Shown here: one piece after another, positions 32,917 through 44,639 of the stretch | Layout: every line of letters begins with the position of its first letter | Position numbering within the stretch: the first letter of the stretch is position 1 | From: Orientallactaga sibirica | Lineage: Eukaryota > Chordata > Mammalia > Rodentia > Dipodidae | Assembly: GCA_036365145.1 (NCBI GenBank) | Contig: JAEOAD010000001.1 | Coordinates: 101,467,501-101,531,500 of the forward strand | DNA: 64,000 nt | Reading direction: 5' to 3' | Notes under the pieces: generated by a model | What the model was told of the DNA's origin: nothing | Database searches by the model: none | What the model saw: the letters and a program-made list of their open reading frames with translations, nothing else | Made by a program: the position numbers and the translations under genes

Positions 32917-33965
32917 AATGGGGATAAAAATAAACAGATCATCTAATAAAGCCAAAGGCCCTAAGGGTGTGTGTTGCTCCACACCCTTAATCTTGTCGAC
33001 TGGGAGGTTGAGATTTCTGACCCAAAATGGGTTCCAGGTCAGCCTGGGACTGAGTCAGACCCTGCTCCCAATAATGACAGAAGAAAAAGACAAAGGCCCT
33101 ATGAATCAGGAAATGTCAAAGGCAACAATAGTCAACACCATAATACAGACTTACTTGAGAATGATAAAACCAACCAAGAATATATCAAGCCAATGTAACA
33201 CATAACCTTCCCTGATAAGGAAAGAGAGATTAGCACTTCCAGTGGAGATCTATGTAACTGGCTTTGTGGCTTTTGGGATGGCTTCCAATCTCACCAATGC
33301 TGAGTGCCACCTTGATCCCTCCCTGTTTCACTGTGTACTGTTGGGCTGCTTCGGTTGCAGTATCTGGTGTTCTGATTGGCTGTGCTGACTGCCATGCAGT
33401 TGGGGGAGGGTGTGAATGAGTTCTCCTGCGGTACACAGCTCTGGTGTTTGGGGGGTGGGAGGCTGTGCAGGATGCTTAGAGTTGTACGGGAGCTGCTCAG
33501 CTGGTCCTGTTTGTATTCTCCTTCAGCAGCTGCTCAGCTGCTTCTTACTGTCTTCTTCAGATTTCTTGACTTTGCAAAGAGGCAGATGTGAGTGGAAAAT
33601 CCCTCTCCCTGCTTTCTGCTCCTGCAGCTCTGTGCTTACCTGCCCTGTGGGCAAGACGTGGCCTGGGGCCATGGGCACCTTAGCAGAATTATGGCCTGTT
33701 TCCTCTTTTCTAGAAGATCTGAGTCTCTCCTGCTTCTCTGTGTGGTTGATAATAACTTATACACCTTAATTTTTCAGTAGACATATGTATTTTGCTGTTT
33801 TTCTGCTTATTACCCTCCTTAGGCTGCTTTGGGTGCCATCTTACCAGGAAGTCATGCAATGTTCTTAATGCACTTGATCACTGATGGGCCTTTAGGATAT
33901 CTCTACCATGTCACTATTGTGAATCATACTTCTTTAAATAACCATGAATAAAAATTTGAGTGCCT

Positions 33966-35745
33966 GTTAAAAATTCTTCTAGATCTATATCTAGATTATG
34001 TAACTATTTGTCTTGTTTAGAGAATTTCCAACTGCTTTTGTCGGTGTCTCACCATTCTTCATTCCCAGTGTGGCTGTTGAATGCCCTTCATGTGTTATAC
34101 TTAATCGCCAGCTGGTGGTTGGAACATTTAGGGGGTGAAGCATTGCTGAGGGAAGACTGTTTGTCCCCTCCTCTGCTCCTCTCCTCTCCTCTTTCTTCCT
34201 TTTCTTTCTCTCTCTCTTTCTCTTACACACACACACACACACACACACCCTCTGCACCCACATTGATGCTCTCCACCTCCCTACCAGCTTCCAGTCAAGC
34301 CTTGGCCACATCACTGCAATTGTTCCCCGAGAGACCATTCAATTCTTCCTTTTAAAATCTTTTTCTTCCCCCATTTGACTTCTATAACACAAACTTCAAG
34401 GATAACAATGCCTAGAATAGCAGGCATTTATTGCTCACAAGAGCTACAATTCATTAGAGGATGAACAGATGTTATTGCTGTGAGCATTTATTTTATTCCT
34501 GTTTTTATAATCTGATTTAAGGCCTTGAGGTATACAAACATAAAGCCTCTTTGACATGGTTTGATGTGAAAATCAATCTGACACATGTATGTTACAGTTC
34601 TTCAAGGAGTACTGAGGATTGGAGAAATTGGTGTTATCTGTTCCAATAAATAAATAGCATTCCACATTTCCTTCAGAATGATTGATGGCTAGGAGTCCAG
34701 GAACAACCACCAGCCATAGTTCTGAACTGAAGTAAATGGAATCTTGGAAGTGAGGCCTCCTCAGGTGGATGAAAGACAGTCTGTAAAACTGTTGTTCCAG
34801 AGGGGCAACATGTATATAAGGATACCCTCATTTACAGTGTGATGTAACTATGAGTTTTTTAAGGTGAGTGGTTTTCCTCGTGTCTCTAAATGTTTAGTTA
34901 GAGCACCTTAGCTATGAGAGAAATTGCAGGTGCTTAAAAGAGCTCAGAACTAAAGTGTAATTACATTGATCTGCTGGAGTTCGCTATAAAACAGGTAGTA
35001 TTTCTAAAGTGGTTGATTAGCATCAAAGCAAGTGCTCTGATTTATAAGAAGTCAGCATATAACCAACCATGAATGGTTTAAGCATAGTAATACTTTGCTT
35101 TCTCATGGAAATTAAGAGTCATTCCCCATGTGTGACTTCACTCGGGAGTCAATATCAATCATCTTCTAGGTTGTTCCCTTTATTGTCTTGATGTGACAAG
35201 AGATACCAGACATTTATTAAATACCGGGCAGGGGGGACATTGCAGGTTTCTTTCAAACCACCCCAGTCCACTTCTAAGTTGAGTTCTCTTTGGTTCAAAT
35301 TTCCAACCAAGTGAATGAAGCATATTAATTGTCTTGGTTCTAAGATCACATGCCCACTTCCTGAGCAAAACCTGGAATCTGCCTCACCCAAATCACTCTG
35401 AGAATAAGGCACCCATGGTTTTCCAGAAGGAAACAGATATTTCCTTTCTTTCTTTACTAAAAGAAAGGAAAATGAATGTTGAGTAACTTAAACAATAGCA
35501 ACAAATATTTCCTCTGCTCAGTATATACATTAACTTCCTGCATTGTAGTTTTGGTGTGAAGTTACTCCAAGTAGTATTCTCACATCAACATCTAGAAGAG
35601 ATGCTTCCATTCCTTCCACTTATGATAGGATATTTGGTCTTGCTACAGTAAAGTCACTAGAAGCCTCTCCCATGTATTTCATACTTCAAACTGCCTCTTC
35701 CTCTGAGATCACAAACTAATTCTTTATAGACTACCTACCCACTGA
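33966..35745. other. Mostly unique DNA, no gene seen
   Basis: Contains a CT tract and a (CA)n microsatellite at about 34224-34248. Opposed frames at 33960-34355 and 33991-34338 cross the microsatellite. No L1, SINE or exon signature recognised from 34.4 to 35.7 kb. Confidence 0.5.
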
Positions 35746-36245
35746 GAGCCATATCCATCCATCTAAGGTATTACCTTACTCTCTAGTGCCACATAGACCT
35801 ACCTCAGATATTATCTTAACATCTTTTTTGCACATGTGTACTATGTGTGGTGTGGTGTGTGTGGTATATGCATGTGTATTTGCTGATGTGGCATCCCATG
35901 TGGCAGCTGGGGAAGAATCGTCCATCGCTCAGCTGCCTATTTTTCCTTTGTGGCTGAGTCTCTCACTGATTCCAGAACTTGCCATCCAGAAGCCCCACAA
36001 ATTCTCTGCTCTCGGCTACCTCACAGGACTGAGGTTTACAGACTTGCATGCCCATGCCCAGATGTTTCCGTGGGTTCTGGAGATTCTGACTTAAGCAGTC
36101 TCAGGCCCACTGTGCAGAAAGTGCACTTAACCACTGAGCCATATTTCTAGACCCATCAACATCTATTATCAAATTTTCCTACCTAAGATGCTACCCTACC
36201 ATCTAGAGCCACTTATACCTACCTAAGATGCTCTCTAGCATCATC
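35746..36245. repeat. Degenerate ~40-bp tandem repeat split by a SINE
   Basis: Units begin GAGCCATATCC (35746), GTGCCACATAG (35786), an eroded unit near 36165 and GAGCCACTTAT (36206). They share the core CCTACCT(A/C)AGAT. The array is interrupted from about 35824 to 36151 by an antisense composite SINE, with AACATCT on both sides. Confidence 0.7.
35824..36151 (-). mobile_element. B4/B3-like composite SINE, antisense
   Basis: GT-rich tail, CTGAGTCTCTCACTGATTCC, AGAAGCCCCACAAATTCTCT, then GCACTTAACCACTGAGCCAT and TTTCTAGACCC at the element's 5' end. This matches the family at 2.0-2.5 kb and 54.9-55.2 kb. AACATCT flanks both ends. Confidence 0.65.
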
Positions 36246-36475
36246 TTCGGTCAGTGCAAATGAACAGTACTGACCTTGTTATCACATGGAAATGGGAAAG
36301 GTGCAAGTCTTTTTAATGCTCCAAGATGGAAAGAGGATGGAAAACAGAAGTTGGCATTGTACGGATTGTCCAAGTGATCTAAGATTTGCCATGAGAATAA
36401 TTGAATTGAATGATTCAGGGCAACCAGAAAAAAAAATGCAATTCTATGTTTTGGTCTTACTTAAAACCAGTGAGG

Positions 36476-36622
36476 ATCGGGCCAGTTCCCATGCCTTAAT
36501 CCCAGCAATAGTAGGAGGATCTTCGAGGCCACCCTGAGACTACATAGTTAATTCCAGGTCAGCCTGAACCAGCGTGAGACCCTACCTCGCAAAAAAAAAA
36601 CAAAACAAACAAACAAAAAAAA
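36476..36622 (+). mobile_element. B1 SINE
   Basis: GGGCCAGTTCCCATGCCTTA, CACCCTGAGACTACATAGTT, GTGAGACCCTACCTCGCAAA, then an A/C-rich tail. ACCAGTGAG lies on both sides. Confidence 0.85.
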
Positions 36623-37538
36623 AAACCAGTGAGATCTCCAGTTCCCACTTTAGCAATAGCATCTTAGACAAGGTGAATCTTGTCATCCATGTAGACTGCT
36701 GCAGACATATGGCTTATGTCTCCAGAGCAAGAGGACGGCCCCTTAAAACCAGGTTAGAAGATTGGTAGGGACAAGTCGTTCTTTAGTCTTACTTCCCTCC
36801 TTTTGCCTCCTTCAGTCTGCAGTTTTGATGGGCCTAGCCAATGCTGCCTTTACTCACTGCCTACAGCAGAGCTAGACCACACACATCTAGGCTAGAGCCA
36901 CTCAAATGGAAAAGAGACTATTGAGTATCAAATGCCCCAGCAAATTCTGTCATCTTAGAATGACTAGGGTGCCCTCTAAGACAAATAAAGATTTTGTGAT
37001 AGAACCTCGAGATTCAGGATCCCAGATTTTTCTTGGATTCCAGTTGGAAGCAGCCACAGAAATTTATAGAATCTTTATGCTGGTTTCCCCATATCATTCT
37101 TCATCGCCTCTAAACCCTGTATTTTTTACATTTGTTTATACTGCCCCCAATCTGGAAATACATGCTCACCCACTATTTTAAGTTCCAGCCATATCACTTC
37201 TTATCAATGGTCTTATCTCTTTCTGATATTATACTTACTAGACTGGTTACCCAACCTTGAAAGTTGTACAGTACCCTTGCTACAATTAATAATGTAATTC
37301 CTTGTTTTGATGCATGTGTCTTATGTTTTTTTACCTGTTTTGAGGATAAATATCGCACTCCTAAAAGAACTGGTCTTGTCAGTTGATAGCCCTTGGTTCA
37401 TAATCATGTCTATTGCTATAACTCTAACTCTTGTTCAAGTCTGAAACAGTCCCCAGCTGTCATACTTCTACAACCAATGATTTCTAGATCCATGTATTCA
37501 GCAAGTCTCAAATTTCAGTGTTGTCAGGGATACCTGTT
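36623..37538. other. Unique DNA, no gene seen
   Basis: No repeat family recognised. The 91-codon plus frame at 36906-37181 shows no domain or signal peptide. Confidence 0.45.
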
Positions 37539-37680
37539 TTTGTTTTATTTTATTTGAGACAGAGTTTCACATAGCACAGACTGATCTCAAACTCATTATG
37601 TAGCCAAAACTAGCCACTGGGCTCCTGCCTCCACCTTCCTCATGCTGGGATTGCAAGCAGGTATCACTAAAGCCAGCAAA
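37539..37680 (-). mobile_element. Old B1-like SINE, antisense
   Basis: TTTATTTGAGACAGAGTTTC, GACTGATCTCAAACTCATTA, CATGCTGGGATTGCAAGCAG. It is clearly more diverged than the younger B1s. Confidence 0.65.
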
Positions 37681-37768
37681 GACACTTGTTAAGTCTCTTT
37701 GTTTCAGTAGATCTTTGGGGCAGTTAGCATACACTTTGGTAAATAGTTGTCCCAAAAGTGGTTCTGAG

Positions 37769-38005
37769 GTCTGGAGAGATGGCTTAGTGGTTGAGGTACA
37801 TGCCTGTGAAGCCTAAGGATCCTGTTTCAAATCTCCAGGTCCCATGTAAGCCAGATACACATGGTGGCGCATGAGTCTGGAATTCATTTACAGTGGCTAG
37901 AGCCCTGGCACTCCCAGTCTCACTCTCTCTCTCTCTCTTTCTCTCCCTCTCTCTGTCTCAAATAAATTAATTAATTAATTAATTAATTAATTTAATTTAA
38001 TTTTT
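37769..38005 (+). mobile_element. DIP-type SINE, first of two at one target
   Basis: GTCTGGAGAGATGGCTTAGT head, CCCATGTAAGCCAGATACAC body, CT tract and a (TTAA)n tail. Target AAAAGTGGTTCTGAG at 37754-37768 and again (one change) at 38006-38020. Confidence 0.93.
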
Positions 38006-38020
38006 AAAAGTGGTTCTAAG

Positions 38021-38315
38021 GGCTGGAGAGATGGCTTAGCGGCTAAGACGCCTGCCTCCTAAGCCTAAGAACGCTGGTTCCAATCTCCAGCGGTTCCAAT
38101 CTCCAGATCCCACGTTTAGCCAGATGCAAAGTGAGGCAAGGGAGCAATGCTGCACTTGCCCACAAGGGGGAACATGCATCTAGATTTCATTCACAGCAGC
38201 TGAGAGACTGCTGGTGCTCCCATTCTCTATCTGTCTCCCTCTCCCTCTCTCTGTCTCTCTGTCTCTCTCCAAAAATAAAAATAAATAAATATATAAATAA
38301 ATAAATTTAATTTCT
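38021..38315 (+). mobile_element. DIP-related SINE, second at the same target
   Basis: GGCTGGAGAGATGGCTTAGC head, long-subfamily body (GAGGCAAGGGAGCAATGCTG, GCCCACAAGGGGGAACATGC) and an (AAATA)n tail. An internal 17-bp duplication of GGTTCCAATCTCCAG occurs at 38076-38105. A third copy of the target AAAAGTGGTTCTGAG follows at 38316-38330. Confidence 0.93.
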
Positions 38316-38330
38316 AAAAGTGGTTCTGAG

Positions 38331-39095
38331 GCAGGTGAGTCAGGGAACAAATTCTAAGACATGCTTCCGAAGAAGCCTTCCGAGGTGCATCCACTAAGTT
38401 CCCTAGGTATCAGGGGCATGGAATGGAATGGAAGAATGTAAGACTCTCTGACCCCTAGTCTGAAGTTTTCCACTGCCACAAGTAGTCCCAAGGATTTAAA
38501 ATAAGAAATAATCAGAGAGTCACACTGGAAAGAAAAAGAGACCTGTAAGAATATAAAATGTGCAACTCCTGTTGGCTTCTATATCTGGGGTGACGAGCAC
38601 AATTTGATAATTCAACAGAGGTAAGCCATTTAAATGACCGATCAATTGCAAAAGGTATTAGCATGATGTAAAAAAGGACATCAGTTAAAAACCTAAAGCC
38701 ATCCACTTGTCTAGTAAAGCATTAAATGTGATTACATTCATCTGATTGGACAGGACATTGAGACAGTTCAGTGGCTTCACAAGTTCTTATCCATAGCACA
38801 TGAGACAGTCCTCATTGATACCCCATAGGACTGTTGGCTTGGGCTGCTCCAGAAATGAGGACAAGGAAGGTGCAAGAGCCAAGAGGTACTTCAGAGTAAT
38901 ACTTTAGGTGGGATTAGCTGTTCATTAAACATCATATCATCTCCATCCTTCTTACTCAGTCTCAGAGAAGTACCAGTAGGCCTTCATTCAAAATTTTTTC
39001 TGACCTTTTTTCCAATGAATCTTCTCATTAATTCTGTGAGATAGATACCACCAACATTATCATCTTTCTTTTAAAGATATAGAAGTCATCTCAGA
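38331..39095. other. Unique DNA with an old MIR-like end
   Basis: From about 39000, CCAATGAATCTTCTCATTAA and AGATAGATACCACCAACATT fit an antisense MIR, which is cut short by the SINE fragment at 39096. No coding signal. Confidence 0.45.
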
Positions 39096-39189
39096 ATGTG
39101 CATCTGGCTTAATTGGGTCCTGGAGAACTAAGCCAGATCCTTTGGCTTTGCAGGCAAATGCCTTAACTGCTAAGCCATCTCTCTAGCCC
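39096..39189 (-). mobile_element. DIP SINE fragment, antisense
   Basis: Only the 5' half of the element is present (GCATCTGGCTTAATTGGGTC ... AAGCCATCTCTCTAGCCCC). It is directly followed by another antisense DIP. Confidence 0.85.
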
Positions 39190-39402
39190 CCATATTTTAT
39201 TTTTAAATTTTATTGATTGATTGATTTACAAAGAGAAAGAGAGAGAAAGAATGGGCACCTCAGAGCTTCTAGCCACTGCAAACTAACTCCTGATGCATGT
39301 GCCCCTTTGAGCATCTGGCTTTACTTGGGTACTTGGGAATCAAACCCAGGTTGTTAAGCTTTGTAGACAAGTGCTTTAACTGCTGAACCATCTCTTCAGC
39401 CA
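39190..39402 (-). mobile_element. DIP-type SINE, antisense
   Basis: (GATT)n-rich tail, AAGAATGGGCACCTCAGAGC, GAACCATCTCTTCAGCC end. Sits head to tail between a DIP fragment and a B1. Confidence 0.88.
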
Positions 39403-39568
39403 CATTTTTTTTTGTTTTTGTTTTTGTTTTCAAGGTAGGGTCTCATTCTAGCCCATGTTGACCTGGAATTCACTATGTAGTCTAAGGCTGGCCTCAAACT
39501 CACATCAATCCTCCTACCTCAGCCCCCCAAGTGCTAGGATTAAAGATGTGCCCCACCAAACTTGGCAC
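39403..39568 (-). mobile_element. B1 SINE, antisense
   Basis: T/G-rich tail, CAAGGTAGGGTCTCATTCTA, GACCTGGAATTCACTATGTA, GTGCTAGGATTAAAGATGTG. Confidence 0.9.
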
Positions 39569-39666
39569 CATTTTTTTATTTTTAAAAGCTTTTACTCATC
39601 AATAAGACAGATCTGAAAGATCTAGTCTTGAGACATATGCATACATAAGTATAAAACCTTATTGTT

Positions 39667-39901
39667 GGGCTGGAGAGATAGCTTAGCAGTTAAGGTGTAT
39701 GCCTGTGAAGCCTAAGGACCCCGGTTCGATTCTCCAGGTCCCATGTAAGCCAGATGCACATGGTGGTGCATGCCTCTGGGGTTCATTTGCAGTGGCTGGA
39801 GGCTCTGCCATGCCCATTCTCTCTCTCTCTCTCTCCCTCTGTCTCAAATAAATAAATTAAAATAAATATAATTTTAAAAATCTAAAAACAATTTAAAAAC
39901 A
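39667..39901 (+). mobile_element. DIP-type SINE
   Basis: GGGCTGGAGAGATAGCTTAG head, CCCCGGTTCGATTCTCCAGG B-box region, CT tract, (AAATA)n. CCTTATTGT occurs on both sides. Confidence 0.92.
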
Positions 39902-40257
39902 AAAAATCCTTATTGTAAAAGAATGGCTCATAGTAGAAAACAGAGGTAGATACTTCTTGTATATATTTGGTTAATTCAGTGAGCACTGTGGTGTTTCCAA
40001 TGCTCATCTACGAAATGGATCCAATGGAAGAACAATGTAAGCCAGCACCCTTACCTACCTGTCTGTCCTACTCTCATTAAAGTCATAATCCTGGTCTTAT
40101 GCCATTGCATTCTGATTGAAGAGATAGAAATCACACAGATAAAAACATGTAAGATTTCATTAATATATCCTAGAAAAAACAATGTCTTTTGTCTATACTC
40201 ACCAAAAGAGAAATTATAAGAAGGAAACCTCAACTGACCCTGAGGACATTCAGCCCC

Positions 40258-40572
40258 TACCAAAGCAGAGATCCAGAGGCTCCTAAGAGCCCATCACTGA
40301 AGTAGACTGAAAACTCACCCACCACAGCTCAGGGAATTTTGCAGAAGAGGAAGCGGAAACATTGTAAGAGCCACAGGTTGAGACATCATGCCCAGAGGCA
40401 TTCCCTCCCAGCAAAAATAACTGACTGCTGCTCCCACAATCCCAAAGGGAATTATGTGCAACCCCACTGAGGAGCATCCCCAACAGAATGCAGACAGAGA
40501 TGAGGGAAAAGAAAGTACCAGCACATGATGTATCCATACAAAATATGTTGTTAATAATAATAAAAGAAAAAA
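40258..40572 (+). mobile_element. L1 3' UTR fragment, sense
   Basis: The reverse complement matches the antisense 3' UTRs at 7.1-7.4 and 20.3-20.6 kb: GAGATCCAGAGGCTCCTAAG, CATCACTGAAGTAGACTGAA, GGGAATTTTGCAGAAGAGGA, AAAATAACTGACTGC. It ends in TAATAATAATAAAAG. The minus frames here are chance. Confidence 0.8.
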
Positions 40573-41079
40573 AGAAGGAAACTTCAAAGGTAGTTCAGCT
40601 CTCCACAAACAGGACAGGTGTGGCTGATGGAACTCTACCTTAAGGATGCATTTGGCATGGATAAAATAATGGGCTTAAAATTTGAGGACCAGCATTTGGG
40701 TGTAGGTGTTCAGGCTTATAAAATATAATCCTCTATGGGACATGGAAGTGTTTTCAGATGTCTGGAGTTAGCAAATGGAAAAGGGGGATTTCAATGGCTC
40801 TTCATGTTTAGAAGTGAAATTATTGGTGGGAAAAATACTAAAAACAGCTTTTTATTGACTACTAGAAATGGACTGAAAGCTGCCAAACATGTCCAGAGTG
40901 CCTGCAAATGACAATGAGTTTGTTGTCTCTGTGGGTTTTTAAACAAATGCTAGAATGTACTTGTTGAAGATTTTGCAGAATTGAATTGAGTATTAGAAGC
41001 TGGAGGTTGTAAAATAAGAATAAGAACTTTAACCCCTCAACTTCATTTAGGTCCACTCAACTTTCACATCTGTCAATCA
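40573..41079. other. Unique DNA, no gene seen
   Basis: No repeat family or coding feature recognised. Confidence 0.45.
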
Positions 41080-41205
41080 AAATCATATGGGAAGCTGATT
41101 TTACACAGGTTAAGCAGAGATTCTGATTGGCCAGGTCAAGAGAGGACTTGAGAATGTGTATTTTTGACAAACTATCCCAACTGATGTTGGAGCCAACTGC
41201 ATATA
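41080..41205 (+). mobile_element. MER5-like hAT element
   Basis: AAAATCATATGGGAAGCTGA, AGAGATTCTGATTGGCCAGG, TTGAGAATGTGTATTTTTGA and CTGATGTTGG follow the MER5A/B consensus order in plus orientation. Confidence 0.65.
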
Positions 41206-43430
41206 GAGACTCCATAATATCCTATCAGTTTGCTCAGCTCATAACATGGTCACCCATTCCCATAGAGCTATGTGAATTTATATGTGATGAAACTGAGGGT
41301 TTAAGATGGTGGGTGACAGAGCAGAACTTGTAACTCAAACGTGTTGTACCCCAAACCTCTTTACTGCATGTACTGCTCACAGGGTGTTTTTGCCAAAAAT
41401 TTAGATCTGCTCTTGGCATTGGGAAGACCAGGAGGAAGTGTCCCAGGAATTCCATGGTATCTATCCCACAGACTGGGAGTTCTGGGAAGATAGGGAGGAA
41501 GTAACCCAGGAAGACAAAGGTATGTGTTCCACATCTTCAGCAGCTCCTCCTGAGGCCTTAAACACAATAGTTGTGATTGACAGACTCCCCACTTATCTTG
41601 GGCTCTGGGGCACTTTCCATGGTATGAATGCAAGTAATTCAAAGGATAGGGGGAGGAGGAGCAGGTGGGAGAAAACCTGGGGGGAAATGTATTTTCCAAA
41701 TTGAATGATATTTATCTGATGAATGCCCTGAGCTATCCACCCATGCTTAGTGAAACCCACAGAGCCTGCTGGGTAGGAGTATTTGAATATGTAAAGCAAA
41801 CCAATAATACAAACACACTCAGGGTGACCGCTTCCACAGAGGAACAGTGCCCGCGGTGTTGTAAATTTCAATTTCCGTTGCTTTCCTAGTTACAGAAAGG
41901 CAGAGCGAGCCCTTTGTGAGGACCAGGAAGCTCTATTCACCTCTTTATTTTCCCCCTAGGATAGGACAAAAGAAATGAGAAAGTCAATTTTCTTTTCATT
42001 CCAAACAGATTGAATTTTGCTAAGCTAAAATGGGCTCAGGATAAGCAAAGGTCAGTCCAGCCTTGGATCTTTTTCTTCATTAACAAAAAAAATCAACACC
42101 AGTATCATTGTTTCCAGGTCTTTTGTCAGACAAAAGTACTTGGAGATGCCATCAGCAGAGCCCAGTGAGGTATGCATTACTTTACCATCATCATAAACAG
42201 TCAAGACAAGAGCCAATTACTGACTGTGTCACTGCATGTATATTTTTCATATGAAAACATGGTCAATAGATTCCATGTTGTTAATATAGGAGTAGTAGAG
42301 GCCAAAATTTGTTTCAACTAGTTGGCTTTGCCAATAATTATTATTATTGCTGTAAATCAAAGGTGGAAAATGGGAGATTATAAATAGTAATGTCAAAACA
42401 ATATCAACCAGCTATGTATTAGACAATGTCATTATAAAATTTAAATATGATCTTGATGAGAAGCTATTACTAGTCTCAACACTTTTAAAACCGTGGAGTA
42501 AAAATCTTGTAAGGAGTAAGATTAGAAATAAAACCTAACAATTATGTCAACTAAATTGTGTAATCATGATTGATTTTTCCCAGAGCATAAATGATTTTCA
42601 AGGAAACTAAAACAATGATATTGGATAATATGTCAATGGGCATCAAGTTGGGAAACTAGGAAGAAGATGATGCTTTGTCAGAATACATTTAACAGTAGGA
42701 ATGGGTAAGATTATTACATGGTCTTTGAGGAAGAGAAAGCTGGACTTCTCAGACAGCAAGGGAGAGGCTTCACAGAGACTCAGGGAATTAACACTCCCAG
42801 CTGCTGCTATTGTCCACCTAAATGTCTCTTCCAACTTTCAGGCTTAGTCTTTCCGTGTTAACAACTTAGAATGCAAATTCAACTTAGCTTGTGATTCTAC
42901 AACATTAAATTTAGGGAATGCATAAACGCCCAACATCTCCACAGGAGCCCTATGTAACCCTTTCCATAAGGTCTTGTGTTTTTGTGACCCTGACATGGAA
43001 TGACGAGAAGAAAATTCAGAAACACCCAGAAGACTGGAAGAATTCATTCTGGCAAGAACAGAGGAGCAAGGGGCCCTTGAAGCTACTGAGTCTGAGGGTG
43101 GGAGAGGGTGAGTTGGTCAGGATCAGCAAAGGCCTTTGACATTTATAAAGAGGAAGCTTGGAAAAGATGATTTTAAGAAGTTATGTATACATTGTGAATA
43201 CTTTTTCTTTGGCTAAAAAGTAATACGGCATGATTTTCAGTAAGGTCATAACTATAGTTACAAAAAATGTAAAAATTATTGTGGAACTACTATCATGTAG
43301 GTGGAGAAGGGTGTTCTTACACCAATTAGTAATTTTTTATTTATTAGTTTTTAAATTAGCACACTGTGATGGGCTTTATTATGACATTTTTAAACATATG
43401 TCATGCCATTATACTTTGCTCTTCTGTTTA
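41206..43430. other. Long unique region, no gene seen
   Basis: A weak MIR-like phrase (TGATGAAACTGAGGGTTTAAG) lies near 41286. Two GGAGGAAGT..CCCAGGAA blocks (41429 and 41495) form a short imperfect duplication. The overlapping frames at 41361-41889 have no recognised domains. 42.0-43.4 kb is AT-rich and repeat-free to my eye. Confidence 0.45.
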
Positions 43431-43433
43431 TTC

Positions 43434-43650
43434 AGTTTTTTTTTGAGACAGGGTCTCATATGTACCAGGCTGGCCTCTAACTATGCAGCTGAGGATGATC
43501 TTGAACTCTTGCTCCTCCTGCTTCTACATCCTGAGAGCTGGGATGACAGGCATGGCCACCACACCCAATTTATGTGGTGCTAGGAATCAAACCCAGGGCT
43601 TTGTGCATGCTAGGAAAGCACTCATCAATGGAGCTACATCCCCAACTCTA
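43434..43650 (-). mobile_element. B4-like B1/ID composite SINE, antisense
   Basis: TTTTTTGAGACAGGGTCTCA, CAGGCTGGCCTCTAACTATG, GAGCTGGGATGACAGGCATG form the B1 part. AATCAAACCCAGGGCTTTGT and GGAGCTACATCCCCAACTC form the ID/tRNA part. Together they make an antisense B4-type element. Confidence 0.8.
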
Positions 43651-44350
43651 AATTTTTGAACTTACACATAACCACACATATTTACCTTACATCAGTTGTA
43701 TCTTTGAATTTTAGAAAGTTGGCAGGGGAGTTATGAGAGTAACCAATTCTCTCTGATTGGATCTGAGATCAGCTCTACAGGAGGTAAATCATGTCTTGTA
43801 CTGCAAATCTGACCAAAAGTCTGTGGCTATAGACCTAGCCCTAGGAGGTAACCCAATGTTGTCACTATGCTAAGTGGACAACATATCAAACTATCTTCTA
43901 AATATATCTGTTTGTCCCCATAGATTGACACCACTCACAGCCTTAAACACAGAAGTTTCTTTATGTAAAGGGTAGAGGCGATTAACAGAGATCCTCAGAT
44001 GAAAAAGTTACCAAGAATAAGCAACTAGTTTGTTCTTAGCCCTAAACATGACATCTAAACCACATCCTCCAAGGCTCAGGGAAAGTCATGGGAGAGAGGA
44101 GAGGAAAGAATGTAAGAGAAGGACACTGACAAATGAGGCTGTGGAATGCTGTCTTCTAGAAAAGACAAGTCCACTCCTCATGACTCAGCACGTGGGGATT
44201 CTTGAACCAGACTGAGCCTGTCAGTATCTCCTCATAGACAACAGAGGGTCCGTGAGACCCCACACCTCCCGAAATAAACAGTGGACAGTGATGATTGCTG
44301 GGAAAGGGGAGAGGGGAGGATTTCCATTCTCCCATTAAATAAAAACTCCT
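43651..44350. other. Unique DNA, no gene seen
   Basis: No recognisable repeat or exon. Short plus frame 44030-44215 has no domain. Confidence 0.45.
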
Positions 44351-44351
44351 G

Positions 44352-44573
44352 GACTAGAGAGATGGCCTAGCAGTTAAGGAACATACCTGTGAAGCCTAAG
44401 GACCCCTGTTAGATTCTCCAGGTCCACATAAGCCAGATGCACAAGGGGGAGCATATGTCTGGAGCTCGTTTGCAGTGGCTAGAGGCCCTGGCATGCCCAT
44501 ACTCACTCTCCCTGTCTCTCTCTTTCCCTCTCTCTATCTCTAATAAATAAATAAATAAATAATAAAATCTTTA
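44352..44573 (+). mobile_element. DIP-type SINE
   Basis: GACTAGAGAGATGGCCTAGC head, CCCCTGTTAGATTCTCCAGG, GCATATGTCTGGAGCTCGTT, CT tract, (AAATA)n. AATAAAAACTCC and AAATAAACTCCC flank it. Confidence 0.9.
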
Positions 44574-44639
44574 AAATAAACTCCCACTCATGATTATGTA
44601 AGCAACCCTAATTTAAATCAGTGAGTCTAAAAAAATTAA

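Larger units (their letters stand above)
25991..33858 (-). mobile_element. Near full-length L1, antisense, with two SINE insertions
   Basis: On the minus strand the order is a 5' UTR-like region (33858 down to about 32340, beginning GACTTCCTGGTAAGATGGCA near 33853), ORF1, ORF2 and a 1.3-kb 3' UTR ending at 25991. ATGTTCTT at 25983-25990 and 33859-33866 is the target duplication. Without its two SINEs it is about 7.3 kb. Frames are broken by many stops and shifts, so it is not active. Confidence 0.82.
23206..33965 (-). mobile_element. Ancient L1 3' region hosting four insertions
   Basis: Host pieces lie at 23206-23227, 24982-25238, 25511-25727, 25952-25990 and 33859-33965. They join to the antisense 3' end of an old mammalian L1: GTGAAATTCACATAA | CATAAAATCC, TGGCATTTAGTACATTCC, GGATATTTCATAAAAATGGA, then after 33866 CTTGATCACTGATGGG and ACTATTGTGAATCA. 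The joins hold across a MaLR, two SINEs and a 7.9-kb L1. Confidence 0.82.

Noticed and set aside
32630..33205. 191-codon plus-strand frame
   Set aside because: Starts in a DIP SINE, runs through its (CTAT)n tail and into the antisense L1 5' UTR.
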